Origin: Dama dama
Lineage: Eukaryota; Chordata; Mammalia; Artiodactyla; Cervidae
Length of the DNA: 64,000 nt
Reading direction: 5' to 3'
Assembly: GCF_033118175.1 (NCBI RefSeq)
Contig: NC_083712.1
Location: 9,434,956 to 9,498,955 of the forward strand
A program made the position numbers and the translations under genes. The notes below the pieces were generated by a model. That model was given only the letters and a program-made list of their open reading frames with translations, did not search any database and had not been told where the DNA came from. The number at the start of each line of letters is the position of its first letter. Position 1 is the stretch's first letter. This document shows positions 33,929-45,716 of this stretch, piece after piece.

Positions 33929-34093
33929 GTTAGTCATTCAGCTGTGTCCGACTCTTTGCGACCCCATAGACTATAGCCTGCCAGGCTCCTCTGTCCATGG
34001 GATTTTCCAGGCAAGAATACTGGAGTGGGTTGCCAGTCCCTCCTCCAAGGGATCTTCCCAATCCAGGGATAGAACCCAGGTCTCCTGTTCAAG
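33929..34093 (-). mobile_element. Bov-tA SINE, head truncated
   Basis: Minus strand: gtcattcagctgtgtccgac, gggttgccagtccctcctcc, and a B-box-like gggatagaacccaggtctcc, then lost at gttcaag where an older LTR begins. The A-box part of the head is missing. Confidence 0.93.
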
Positions 34094-34097
34094 TTCA

Positions 34098-34407
34098 TGT
34101 TAAGTCCTGAATTAACTCAAATGTGACAGTCTTTGGGAGGTGAGGAGGTCATGCTTAAGGAGCCTTTAAGAATAGTATTAGCTCTTATAAGAGACCCCAG
34201 AGAGCTCCCTCGCCCCTTCTGTAATGTGAGGACCCTGTGAGAAGGTGCCACCTTGAATCAGGAAGGGGACCCACTCCAGACACCCGATCTGTTGGCACTT
34301 TGCCCTTGGACTTCCAGCCTCCAGCGCTGTGAGAAATAAATGCCTGTTGTTTGTAGGGCACTCAGTCTACAGTACTTTGTTCGAGTATCCTGAAACTGAC
34401 TACAACA
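34098..34407 (+). mobile_element. MST/MLT1-type LTR (ERVL-MaLR)
   Basis: A 310-bp LTR, TG...CA: tgttaagtcctgaatt, tttgggaggtgaggaggtcatg, agagaccccagagagctccctcgcc, gaatcaggaagggga, acttccagcctccag, then gtgagaaataaatgcctgttg (AATAAA signal at 34335) and cagtactttgttcg. The order matches MST/MLT1 solo LTRs. The internal region is absent. Confidence 0.85.
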
Positions 34408-35109
34408 CCCATCACTGGGATGAAATTCACCTTGAATTTCTAGAAATCCATGCAGCTCTTTTATTCAATAGAGATACCCCTACCAATCTGTCTTCCAGCA
34501 TTTGTGACTGTATTTCCTTTTTAAAATGTATTTTTCTAAGAGTTACAAGAAAGATACGTTAATGGCTCCATCAACCACATAGAACAAAGTCATTTTAAAG
34601 TTTGCAATAAGAGTTTTATCTAATGACACTTATGCTAAGAGAAGAAATAAAAGGCTTAAATGGAAAATCAGCAATGAGACTGTAAAGGTACGTGCATTAT
34701 TGCAACAAGCACTGACTTGGGGTCCAACACTCAGGACCCCCAGGTAAGCTTCATCATGGAATGGCCGTGGGGCAGCACAAGACCCCACAAGAGCGCATCT
34801 TTTGGAGGCAATGTTCCCTCACCAATGAAATAAAGATGACATTAACTGAAAATAGAGCAAAAACTCCTTGTATTTAAGTTGATGCATTCAAAAAAACTGT
34901 TTAAGTTCAAATATTGCATGATTCACATCAGGTTTTAGTAAATTTCTCTAACACACCTAATTCTAATTTGATAATTTTTTATCTTTTAAAGAAATTAATT
35001 TTGAATTTTATCATTCTTGCCCATTTTTTTTTTTCCTTTGGTAGGGAAGAGTCCTTTTTATACCATTTCTATGTCAGTGTTAAGTAATGTCATGATTTCT
35101 AGGTTTTTA
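34408..35109. other. AT-rich anonymous sequence
   Basis: No repeat or gene recognised; T11 run near 35023. Confidence 0.5.
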
Positions 35110-35290
35110 AAAAAATTCCTTTTAATTTAAAACATGTTTATTTTGTTTTATATTATTTTTAAGCAGACATGTATACTGACGGTGTCCGGCATGGTGGTCT
35201 GATGCACACATTAACTGTGGAATGGTTAATACAGTGACCATCTCTGTGGCAGGAGCATTATGAACTGCAGACTTACTCTGCCCACATAAC
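35110..35290 (-). mobile_element. Old L1 3'-UTR-like relic
   Basis: atggtggtctgatgcacac, ttaactgtggaatggttaat and gtgaccatctctgtggc resemble the 3' UTR of old L1 families, as at 9620-9800. Low certainty. Confidence 0.4.
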
Positions 35291-36670
35291 TGCAGCTTCG
35301 CGCCTTTTGACCAGCTTCTCACCACTCCCCAGTCCTTGTCTGGCCCCTGGTAGCAGCCTGGTGCTGGGGAGGCCTTGCGCCTGAGTCACTGTGGGGCTGG
35401 GGCCCATGAGGAGGGCGTGGCCTGGCCTTTGCAGGGCCTCTGAGTGCTGGGGGTCCTTGGAGGCAGGGGGTGCAGGGGCCAGCCCCGCAGCAGAGTTCTT
35501 GGGGGTGACCTGGGCCCGGGGGTCGCTTCACCCTCCTGCCCACAGGCAGGCATCAGCTGGGCCGCCTGGGGATGCAGGTGGCATAGGTGATGGGCCAGCC
35601 TTTCTGCCCTCTTCAGGAACCTGCTCTCACGTCTGTGCTCCTCGGGGATTGTGATCCTTCACTTGGATGGACCCCTTGGCTCCCAGGAGGTATTTTCACG
35701 TGTGGATGGATGATTCTGAAAAGGGACATGCACTGGAAACCCTTTTCCTCCATCTTGCTGATGTCACCCAACCACAACCTCTCCTGATTTGCTTTAGTGA
35801 AATTATTTTTTGTTTTCTTTCTCTGGACATTTCACCTTTTTTTCTTTTGCCCTTTTAGAGCATTAACGCTCTGCTAAAACAGGGCAGGGAAATCCCAGGG
35901 CACTTGACAGAGTGTTATTTGGAAGAAGACCTCTCAGACACTACTTCATTTTCTTTTTATGTCTTTTTCCACTGTGATGTCAGAAGTAAATAATTTTCCT
36001 TTTTAGGTGTTTATTGCACTATTCTATCCTAAGCATTTCACTTATTTCTTCCCTGACATTTCAAATCCAACCTTGCTTCCGTCTTGTTTTCCACACCCAG
36101 CTGCTATTTGTCACCATCTTTTTCTGCTTGTTTTAATGTTCATTTTTCAAGACAATACAATTTTCATGTTTCCCTCTCTTTTTCTTGGTGAGCTTTATTC
36201 AATATCTCCATATCATCTATCTTTCTTTTTACCCGGTGTCAGTCAATGTAAAATTCTTCCTTTTGCCGTTTTCTTTCCAGTGAAAGTTCTTGGAACTACA
36301 AGCACATCCACAACAATAAGCACGTCCACAGTAGAGAACACATGACTGATTTTGGCTTTTTAATGGAAAAATCTTCTTTATAATGTACGTAAACACAGTC
36401 TACTTTAAAAAATTTATAAGATGGCCTAGCTTATGCTTTTTAATAATTCTTGTATGATATATTAAATTAAATTATTTCTGGTTCAGGAATTTGCTTTCCA
36501 TCTGCATACCTCTGTAAAACTTGAAGCTTTGTTTATTATAACACAATGAGAAACAGTAATATTACTATCCACAATCTAGTTTCCTTGCTGATTAATTCTT
36601 TCAGTTTTATTGTTTCTTTTTCTTTGCAGAAGCAAATAATCAACATGAATGTATGTATGAGTTCTGTGTG
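35291..36670. other. GC-rich patch followed by AT-rich sequence
   Basis: 35330-35650 is a ~320-bp GC-rich patch, open on both strands (74 codons minus, 87 codons plus). No promoter, splice or domain signal is seen. The remainder is AT-rich; the 112-codon frame at 36007-36345 is pyrimidine-rich and shows no motif. Confidence 0.5.
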
Positions 36671-36676
36671 GGTAAT

Positions 36677-36702
36677 ATACACACATATATATGTGTGTGT
36701 AT
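36677..36702. repeat. AC/GT palindrome
   Basis: atacacacatatatatgtgtgtgtat is a near-perfect inverted repeat around a TATATA centre, flanked by more TATACATATA sequence. It is a dinucleotide repeat that switches strand in the middle. Confidence 0.85.
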
Positions 36703-36725
36703 ATACATATACTGTTAATGTAATG

Positions 36726-36921
36726 TTAGTCACTCAGTTGTGTCTGACTCTTTGCGACCCCATGGACTGCAGCCCACCAGGCTCCTCTGTCCATGGAATT
36801 CTCCAGGCATGAATACTGAAGTGAGTTGCCATTTCCTTCTCCAGGGGATCTTCCTGACCCAGGGATTGAACTCAGGTCTCCCACATTGCAGGCAGATTCT
36901 TAACCATCTGAGCTATCAAGG
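36726..36921 (-). mobile_element. Bov-tA SINE
   Basis: Minus strand: ttagtcactcagttgtgtctg, gttgccatttccttctccagg, a B-box-like gggattgaactcaggtctcc, and the head ending accatctgagctatcaagg. It is inserted just after the TA/TG-rich tract; the TSD is obscured by the taatg repeats. Confidence 0.95.
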
Positions 36922-39384
36922 ATGGTTATAATCTGATATGCACTTAGGAATGAGTACTTCAGACTCATCTATTAAAAGCAGCATGGCACAGAACCCATCT
37001 TTCATGCTTTTTCCACAAGATGTACTTGAAACGCTGACCTAATACTAATACCTTCCTGCTCTATCCCATACAGACATACTCTTCCCAGAAGCCACATTAC
37101 GTTCTCCTTTGTAAATCCATGTGGAGAGAGAAAGAGGCAGACATTTTCTGTCCTTGAGAAAAGGTTTAAGTATACTTTGGCAATAAAACGCAAAATGTCA
37201 GCACTGACTTTCAGCAACATTGAGGAGCACAACTTGCAAAATGTTAGCCTTTCCCAAAGTTTACTGAGCACCAGTATTGTATGTTTTATCATGTTGCTGC
37301 ATTTTGGCAGCTGCATGTAAACAGATATAGTCCTTTGAATTCATCAAAATTAAAAATTACATTTTACAAAGGTACAGTCGTCACTTGCAGGGTGTAGAAT
37401 CAACTCCACGGTGGTGGATGTGACCCTGCAGTGGCGCTGCCTCTCTGCTGCCCCTCACGCTGGGGGAGACAGTGAACCCTGCTTTCTGTTCTTCCCGAGG
37501 ACCTGCCTGTGCCCCTGATGCTCAGGCTCTTCTTATCACCCCAGGGTCCCGACGCACCGCTCCCCGCACCTCAGGCCCCGTGTGCTGTGGAGGGTCCTGC
37601 GTGAGGCTTCCGACTTTGGTCCTCAGCCCTCTTGCAAACTCTCTCCTCGACGCTTGTAATTCTCAGCTGCCATCTGTTAACTCCAGAGGCCTGGGTGAAT
37701 TTCCGGATTTCTTTTCCATGAAACGGCTTTCGGGAATGAGGACGTGGGGACCAGTCCCCTCTGACCCCAGGGATTCTCCAAGTCCTGAACTCAGTGTCAG
37801 AGCTGAAGACCCGTGGTTTCTGTAGCTGGTCACGCATCACCTTCTCCTCTCCCTTTCTTCATCAGAGCTGGAGGCTTTTATCCTCTGCTTTATTGCCAGG
37901 AAGGGTGTATTCTACAAAGCTCTCAAACCTCAGAGTCCCTGGACTGCCCCACGTCCCTGACGCCTTTGGGAATCTCCCTCCACCTCCGGCCATCACTCCT
38001 GTCTCCACTCTTGCTTTCCTCTCGAAGGTGTATACTCTGCTGGGATTTGAGTCTGACAATGTAACAAAGTACTGTTCTCATTTTCTTTATTACTCTTTGC
38101 AGAAGCCTCCATAGAAAGCTCACTGTGTCTTTCAATGGCAAGCACCGGCCTCCCCGCCGAGTCCCCTGCTCCGTCGCGCGTGTGTACTATTCTCACGTTC
38201 CTGACCCACATGCCCCGGGTCTGCACATCTCCCCTGTGGCTCCTGGAAGGCCACGCACTTCGGTTATACTAAAGTGAGGATCTTTGGCATCTCTATTCAG
38301 GAAGATAGTTTTTAAAAGTGTTGACCAGGGACAAGTCTTTAGTGTTTATACTGTCTCCTCTGATTTTTCCACCTAAAGCCTATTGATGGAGAAGGTTCTA
38401 AATCACTACCTTCTGCAGAGAAGAAATAATTGAGTTCCATATGACAAATATGTCACCTAGCAAATGTCTCTGTGCCTGAAATAAGCATAGACACCTGCTA
38501 GGCTCCATGTTAAACATAAGGGAGGTTATATTTTATTTCTGTAGGTGCATGTGTTAGCAGAGCCCCCCCCGCCACAATCATCATGAGACAAAAACTAGTG
38601 CCCCGACTTTCACTTTCATGACTCAGTTACAACAAATGTAGGAGCATAATTTTAAAATTGTAATAGCTGAATAATTAAGCATTGAGTACTTCTATCAACA
38701 CTGTAATTAAAGAGCAAAAGCTGCCCTTCCTCCTCTGTAACCATCCGTGTGAGAAGGTCACTTAAATGACATGCACAGTCTTCTTGAACTTATTGATGGA
38801 AATTATTAAACCATGAAAAGAAGTTTTCTGATTTCTTTATATAGTTTATATTCAAATCAAAGAGGCAAACAAATGATAAAGGACAACTCTGGAGTCTAAT
38901 TTCAATTCTGCTAATGAAGAGCTGGGGGACATTGCATATTTTATTGGGCCAATTTGACTTCAGTTACATTGAATTAAAATGAAGATATTGGGAATTATGG
39001 TGGATGGCCCTGCAAGAAGGACTCCTTCACACCAGACAATGATAAAATCTGGACTAACTCTGAGCAGTCACCTGGGGTGGAGCAGATGAATAGAATCAGA
39101 CAGGCTTCGGTGGAGGAGGGGGCTGCACATTTAGATGAAGGGAGTACAAGGTCAGTTCCTCTTTAAGGGCACTGAGTCCTGAGCTAAGTGCAATGAAATC
39201 GTTATGACCTGGAAAAATAACTGGTGGAAATTGATAGTAGCCTCTATGTCTGGAAAAAACCAGAAAACTGATAGCGGATCATCCATGAATGCATGAAGAA
39301 AGTATAAAAATCCTACAAGTGGAAGATACAGGGGATTCCAAAACTCTCTTAGCCCACATCTTTTTGACTGATTATGGAAACATG
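36922..39384. other. Anonymous sequence with a GC-rich middle
   Basis: 37380-38240 is richer in GC with many chance frames on both strands (117, 106, 89, 83 codons). 38130-38180 has a few clustered CpGs. I see no exon structure. A run of 8 C lies at 38563. The rest is AT-rich single-copy-looking sequence. Confidence 0.5.
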
Positions 39385-39813
39385 CATGTGTGAAAAGGGC
39401 TCAGAGCAGGTCAGCTAAAGACAAAAGACCTAAACTGAGTCTGCAGTTGCCACTTCAAGCCAGGAGGGAATGGTACAATATATTTAAAGTGATGAAAGGG
39501 AAGAACCTGCAACCAAGAATACTCTACCCAGCAAGACTCTCACTGAGATTTGATGGAGAAATCAAAGGCTTCTCAGACAAGAAAAAATTAAGTAAATTCA
39601 GCACCACAAAACCAGCTTTATGACAAATGCTAAAGGAACTTCTCCAGGCAGAAAACACAAGAGAAGGAAAAGACCTACACAAAATAAACCCAAAACAATT
39701 AAGAAAATGGGAATAGGTTCATATATATCAATAATTACCTTAAATGTAAGTGGATTAAATGCACCAACCAAAAGACATAGACTTGCTGGGCAGATGAAAA
39801 CATGTGGATGAAT
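39385..39813 (+). mobile_element. Old L1, ORF1 end to ORF2 start
   Basis: Plus strand, in L1 order: atatttaaagtgatgaaagg, agaatactctacccagcaag, gatttgatggagaaatcaa, accacaaaaccagctttatg, aatgctaaaggaacttctcc, and attaccttaaatgtaagtgg followed by caccaaccaaaagacatag (start of ORF2). Small frames of 77 and 63 codons remain. No TSD seen. Confidence 0.85.
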
Positions 39814-40920
39814 GCACTTCCACTTACCACAACATTCTGCTTGACTCCCTAAATTGTATGTAATTATTTTATATATTATTTTATATTGTTAGGTTAATCA
39901 TGCTTTCATTATGGCTTGAAGTTATACTTATCTTTTATTGTTTGTCTGCCTATTGATTGTGAAAATTGATAAACTTCTTTTACTATTAAAAATAGATGAA
40001 TATAAATTTCCAATGCAGAAATAAAAGTAAAGATTGAAACATGCCTAAATGTAACACCAGGGACCTATTAGTTTAGATGAAGTGGTTCCATATACATGCA
40101 GTTGGAATTACCCAGGAGAGGAGAACTTGGGTCAGAATAGTACTTGGTAGAAAGAGTAGCCAACATTTTCCCTAATCTGATGACAGACATGGATTCATAG
40201 ATTCAACAGCCTCTGGATAAGATGTACTTTTCTTTCTGCTACAAAGCTTAGTTATTGCATAAACTATACCCAAACATAGTGAGAAAATCTGGAATCAATC
40301 ACACTTCTTGAAATCCGAGCTTCACTCCAGAGGGTATGTGGACAACACACCCTACCATGGGGACTCTGTCCTCTGTGGGTCCAACAAAAAGCCGTGGCAG
40401 GGGACTGTTTGGAGATGTATGTTAAGTTAATTTCTGTAACTCAGTGCTTTCAACAGAACCTGACAGGCGGTATGTGATATTCAGCACAAATACATTTGCT
40501 AAAGAAACTAAACAGACCCCATGTAAGCGTCCCTGGGGCTCTTCTCTGTTAAAACACTGTGGGATACACACCCGACACCAGTTGGCGATGGACATAAAGC
40601 TTTCTCGGGATCAAAGAGCAACAGCATCAGACGTCTGAGATTAGATGGAGGTATGTCGTCTGTCTTGGCACCTCATCCCGACCTGTCTCTCAAAGGTTTT
40701 CAAGTAGTGCATCACCCTCTTCTGATGCAGTTACACTGAAGGAATTTAATGACATGTTTGTGTATTTAACTGCACTGTAATAAAAAACAGCATTTTATTA
40801 GCATGAGACACTCACTCAACAGGACATCACAGCATCTATTTCAAAAAAAAGAACCCATTTGTCTTCACAAATAGGCCGTCCTGTGGTAGACACAGAGTGG
40901 CCACTGCACGAGTCCTAGCT
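39814..40920. other. AT-rich anonymous sequence
   Basis: No recognised repeat or gene over 1.1 kb. Confidence 0.5.
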
Positions 40921-40930
40921 GCCTGTCATT

Positions 40931-41557
40931 CTTTTTTTTTAAATTTTATTGTATTAAATATTAATTTATTTATTTTAATTGGAGGCTAATTACTTTACAA
41001 TACTGTAGTGGTTTCTGCCATACAGTGACATGAATCAGCCATGGGTGCACATGTGTTCCCCATCCTGAACCCCCCTCCCACCTCCCTCCCCATCCCCCAT
41101 CCCTCAGGGTCATCCCAGGGCACCAGCCCTGAGTACTCTGTCTCATGCATCGAACCTGAACTGGCGATCTATTTCACATATGATAATATACATGTTTCAA
41201 TGCTATTCTCTCAAATAATCCCACCCGAGCCTTCTCCCACAGAGTCCAAAAGACTGTTCTTTACATCTGTGTCTCTTGCTGTCTCGCATATAGGGTCATC
41301 ATTACCATCTTTCTAAATTTCATATATGTGCGTTAATATACTGTATTGGTGTTTTTCTTTCTGACTTACTTCACTCTGTATAACAGGCTCCAGTTTCATC
41401 CACCTCATTAGAACTGATTCAAATGTATTCTTTGTAATGGCTGAGTAATATTCCATTGTGTATATGTACCACTGCTTTCTTTTCCATTCGTCTGCTGATG
41501 GACATCTAGGTTACTTCCATGTCCTAGCTATTGTAAACAATGCTGCCTTGAACATTT
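40931..41557 (-). mobile_element. 5'-truncated L1 LINE with 15-bp TSD
   Basis: Minus-strand ruminant L1: T-run, attggaggctaattactttac (40979), catgaatcagccatgg, ctcccacctccctccc, and the end of ORF2 (ctgatggacatctaggttac). The target gcctgtcattctttt (40921-40935) is repeated as gcccatcattctttt (41558-41572), two mismatches. No long ORF2 frame survives, unlike the copy at 3.8-4.7 kb, so this copy is older. Confidence 0.94.
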
Positions 41558-41862
41558 GCCCATCATTCTTTTATGCTACTTGTATTTTTTTTTTTCTGGC
41601 ACTTGGAAAACAGAAAAGTAGAAGTAGACCTTGAAGGCTGAAAATACTCATCTGGAGAAGAAGGTAAATCAGAAGAGGTCTCTCCTCAAGTTACCCTAGG
41701 AAGTGGAGTCAGGAGGAAGGAGGCATAGCCAGGAGGTGACAGGAAAACAAGGCTGCTGGTCTGAGGAAAGGGCCCAGGAGGGTGGCCAGCATAGTGGCGG
41801 CTCGGTCTGTGTGATCATTGGGGAAATGAGGGTAAAGGTTTCTGGTAACTTCTGGAGGTGGC

Positions 41863-42080
41863 AAGGGCTTCTCAGGTGGTGCTACTGGTAAAGAATGCAC
41901 TTGTTAATGCATGAGACAAGAGACACCAGTTTGATACCTGGGTCAGGAAGATCCCCTGGAGTAGGAAGTGGCAACCCACTACAGTATTCTTGCCTGGAAA
42001 ACTCAGTGGCAGAGGAGCCTGGCGGGCTCCCATGGGGTCCCAAAGAGTTGGACACAACCGAGCGATTGAGCACACACACA
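41863..42080 (+). mobile_element. Bov-tA SINE with 11-bp TSD
   Basis: Plus strand: agggcttctcaggtggtgc (head), a B-box region tttgatacctgggtcagg, body ggaagtggcaacccactac, ending accgagcgattgag plus a CA run. The target ctggaggtggc is duplicated exactly at 41852-41862 and 42081-42091. Confidence 0.96.
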
Positions 42081-42091
42081 CTGGAGGTGGC

Positions 42092-42639
42092 GAATGAGGT
42101 TTGTTTTTGTGATTAACTAAATCAATAAGTATCAGGGACTTTTCCCAGGGCTAGCAGAGGGCAGAGAAATCCATATAGTAAATGAGCCAAAACAATATTG
42201 CCAAATCCAAACCGAGTACACACAGCCATGCAAAGGAGGCAAGAAAAAATCTGCAGCTAATATTTCAGAAGTCACTCTTGGTATTGAAGGTGTCTGTGAC
42301 CCCAGGAGGAGGGCCCAAAGACAGGACCTGCCCGGCTCCATCTTAATGAGCAGCAGGCATGCGGAGGGTGACCTGGAGAGCTGTTGTAAACAAGTGATTC
42401 ACAGTGAGTGACAGTCAGAATGGGCCTCATAAGGCAACCTGTAGCCAACACAGAGAATGGGATCTGATTAGCTTATAGCTTTCAAAATACCACTAAAAAA
42501 ATCACGCTCAAAGGGTTCAGTTTTTTGGCCTGATTACTCAAAGAGTTACTTGAAAAAAAAAAAAAGAGAAAAGAAACTTTCACTTAATGGACTGGATATG
42601 CGTTTAAGGGCCAAAACTTACGGCAGTATCCATTTTTAT
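42092..42639. other. Anonymous sequence
   Basis: No repeat or gene recognised; A13 run near 42552. Confidence 0.5.
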
Positions 42640-42975
42640 TAATTATATTGAGTGTATTTTACAATAAGATGCACTCATACATTAAATGCAGAGAGGGATG
42701 AGTTTTTCACAAGCATCACCTACTCATACAACATACGATGAAAACAGAAAACAGTTTCTATTGTGACCTTCAGCCCCCATTCTCCCAGCCTTCAGGCAAC
42801 CACAGATCTGCTTCCTGATAATATACATTAGCTTTTCCTAGAATTTCATATAAATGGAAGCATCCAATATGTTCTCTTTTATGTATGGCTTCTTTTACTC
42901 AGTGTAAATGTCAAAATCATCTAGGTTGATGCATATCAGTTGCCTATCTTATTATGGAACACTAGTAATTCAGTA
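42640..42975 (-). mobile_element. Old L1 3' region
   Basis: Blocks tataaatggaagcatccaat, tatggcttcttttactcag and aggttgatgcatatcag match the minus strand of old L1 ORF2 ends and 3' UTR. Strongly diverged. Confidence 0.6.
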
Positions 42976-43203
42976 TACAGAAAACCATGTACATACAACT
43001 CACCCTGAAGTGCTCTGAATTTTACCTATTACCCGAGTTTACCATATTCTGTATCTTTAGCATGTGAAAAAATATCCTATTTTAACTATTTATCCTATTT
43101 AGAAAAAAGCAGACTATTTTAACTCTGATCGTTAGTGTGAAATATATTTTTGTGATCCCAAATACTTGAATATATGTATATATGCATGTCTTTGTATAAA
43201 TAC

Positions 43204-43221
43204 ATATATATATATATATAC
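43204..43221. repeat. (TA)n microsatellite
   Basis: About eight TA units within a wider TATATG/TACATA-rich zone (43150-43270). Confidence 0.85.
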
Positions 43222-43383
43222 ACATGAATGTAAATTATGAACATGATCATATAAGCATGTTCACATGTGTCTATATGACTAAAAAATATTCCAAAGCAAG
43301 AACAATCTCCACTGTTTCAAGTGCTCTGCATTCTGATTTATGTCACAAATAACAGATGATGATCACAAGACACTATTGTTGTT

Positions 43384-43444
43384 GGTGGTGTTGGTCAGTT
43401 GCTCAGTCATGTCTGATCTTTTGCGACCCCATAAACTCTAGCAT
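43384..43444 (-). mobile_element. BovB/SINE 3'-end piece, inverted next to BovB body
   Basis: gtcagttgctcagtcatgtc and tttgcgaccccataaactc match the BovB terminus on the minus strand. It is fused directly to a plus-strand BovB body. Same opposite-orientation arrangement as at 3332-3398. Confidence 0.75.
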
Positions 43445-43445
43445 G

Positions 43446-44182
43446 CTTTAGAATCACTACGAACAAAGCTAGTGGAGGTGATGGAATTCCAGCTGAGCTA
43501 TTTCAAATCCTAAAAGATGATACTGTTAAAGTACTACACTAAATATGCCAGCAAATTTGGAAAACTCAGCAGTGGCCATGGGACTGGAAAAGGTCAGCTC
43601 TCATTCCAATCCCAAAGAAAGGCAATGTCAAAGAATGCTCAAACTACTGCACACTTGCACTCATTTCACACACTAGCAAGGATTCATGCTCAAAACCCTT
43701 CAAGCCAGGCTTCAACAGTACATCAACCGAGAACTCCCAGATGTACAGGCTGGATTTAGAAAAGGCAGAGAGGAAGAAGAGAGTAAACTGCCAACATCCG
43801 CTGGATCAAAGAAAAAGCAAAAGAATTCCAGGAAAACATCTATTTCTGCCTCATTGACTATGCTAAAGTCTTTGACTATGTGGATCACAACAAACTGGAA
43901 AATTCTTCAAGAGAAGGAAATACCAGGACACCTGACCTGCCTCCTGAGAAACCTGTATGCAAGTAAAGAAGCAACAGTCAGAACCAGACATGGAAGAATG
44001 GACTGGTTCAAAATTAGGAAAGGAGTATGTCAAGGCTGTATATCGTCACTCTGCTTATTTAACTTATATGCAGGGTACATCATGCAAATGCTGGGCTGAA
44101 AGAAGCACAAGCTGGAGAAACCCGGCGTGTTGCAGACCATGGGTCACAAAGAGTTGCACGTGACTGAGTGACTGAACAACAA
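43446..44182 (+). mobile_element. BovB LINE, plus strand, internally deleted
   Basis: The BovB linker and reverse-transcriptase region runs from agaatcactacgaacaaagc to gggtacatcatgcaaatgc. It then jumps at ~44096 straight to the 3' terminus (cgtgttgcagaccatggg... gtgactgaacaacaac). The active box and C-terminal region are therefore deleted. The 137-codon frame at 43686-44099 is a mosaic of BovB frames. Confidence 0.92.
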
Positions 44183-44199
44183 CAAGGATTGACAGAAAC

Positions 44200-44272
44200 A
44201 GCAAAATTCTGTAAAGCAATTATCCTTCAATAAAAAATTAATTAATTAAAAAATAAGATAATTAAAAAAAAA
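44200..44272 (+). mobile_element. L1 LINE tail
   Basis: gacagaaacagcaaaattc, tgtaaagcaattatccttc and an A/T-rich end match the alternative ruminant L1 3' end also seen at 58690-58750. About 70 bp. Confidence 0.75.
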
Positions 44273-44277
44273 TTCAC

Positions 44278-44745
44278 GACAAGGCTTCTCAGTCCTTCAC
44301 TATCTCCTGGAGGTTGCTCAGACTCATGTCCACTGAGTCATTGATGCCATCCAACCATTTCATCCTCTGTCACCTCCTTCTCTTCCTGCCCTCAATATTT
44401 CCCAGCATCAGGGTCTTTTCCAATGAGTTGGTTCTTCATATCAGGTGGCCAAAGTATTGGAATTTCAGTGTCAGCATCAGTCCTTTCAATGAACATTCAG
44501 GATTGATTTCCTTTAGGATGGACTGGTTTGAGCTCCTTGCAGTCCAAGGGACTCTCAAGAGTCTTCTCCAACATCACAGTTTGAAAGCATCAATTCTTTG
44601 GTGCTCAGCCTTCTTTATGGTCCAACTCTCACATCCACACATAACTATTGGAAAAAACACAGCTTTGACTATACAAACTTTGTTGGTAAGTAATATCTCT
44701 GCTTTTTAATACACTGTCTAGATTTGTCATAGTTTTCATGATTGG
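44278..44745 (-). mobile_element. BovB LINE 3' part
   Basis: Minus-strand BovB C-terminal coding region from aaggcttctcagtcc to gtcatagttttcatg. The very terminus (ttcagttcagtc...) is missing. The 131-codon plus frame here is an antisense artefact. It lies tail-to-tail with the plus-strand BovB just upstream. Confidence 0.94.
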
Positions 44746-45539
44746 TTTCAAAACCTATGGAAGGGTTAAGACATACAGTCTGACAAGTTCCAATTTAGAA
44801 TGCCTTGATTACCAGGTTGCTGCCCTGTGATACAGGATCTTGCATTCCTGAGCTATTCAGGGTTTGCCCCTGGAAAGGGCAGGAGACCCATACTCTGTGA
44901 TGCTGAATCCTTGTCCTCTTCCTCACTGACTGCTGACCCACAGGAGACCAGTCATGAAGACCTTCCTTTCCTGACTCTCTGCCTTGGCTGGGGGTAATCT
45001 TTGAGTGGTCAGCCACAATTTTCTATTTGGAGAACTTTGTATGAGTTTATATTCCAATCTGAAACTATGTTCAGTGCAGGTAAAGTGTCTGAACCTTAGA
45101 TGCACATGATAAATATTAATTTCTCCTTTCTAAGCAAACAGTGGTGGCTGCCAAATTATATTCTACTTTATATAAGCAATTTCCAGTTTCTCTTCCTATA
45201 CAATTGTGCATTTTAAGGCTTATGTGATTTGATCAGTTTGCTGGACACTCTGTCTCTGCTTTGAGTCCCAAGTCTAGTGAAAAAAAGAGAACGCATTGCA
45301 TTGTTAAAGATGAAGATTTATGATAGTTCCTTAATTTATGCATTAATTTTCCCAAGGCAAAAAAATGCAGTATTCACTTGTTCTCTGCTGTGAATCCAGG
45401 AGAAAGCATGGCACACAAGAGGTACCTAACAGTGCTGAATGAATATATTTTGAATGCTATTACCCTTTTATTTTCTGCCCCCTGATGCTCACTGAGGAAA
45501 CAACTGTGCTGAATGGCCTCCTGTAGAAAGCAAAGTTGC
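44746..45539. other. Anonymous sequence
   Basis: No repeat or gene recognised. Confidence 0.5.
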
Positions 45540-45692
45540 TATCTTGAGCTAGGTTTGTGATCTTGGCAAAGTAATTTCTGGGTCTCAGTTTTCTCCTGTA
45601 TAAAACGTGGGTAATAGCAGGATTCAGATGTTGTGGCGATGATAACATATGTGAAACACTTAAGAAAATGTTTAGCAATTAGTAAATGACAT
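45540..45692 (+). mobile_element. MIR SINE
   Basis: Plus strand: gtttgtgatcttggcaaagt, ggtctcagttttctcctgta, acgtgggtaatagcagg, and atgtgaaacacttaag, with the core-to-tail order of the ancient mammalian MIR family. Diverged as expected. Confidence 0.75.
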
Positions 45693-45716
45693 ACAGGTGT
45701 TCAGCTTTATTCTGTA

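Noticed and set aside
36007..36345. 112-codon plus-strand frame as a membrane protein
   Set aside because: Phe/Leu/Pro-rich product of a pyrimidine-rich stretch; no conserved motif or exon signals.
44314..44709. 131-codon plus-strand frame (also 16-, 18.8-, 55.8-kb equivalents)
   Set aside because: Recurring peptide HLILCR...FPSIRVFSNE is the antisense translation of the BovB C-terminal region.
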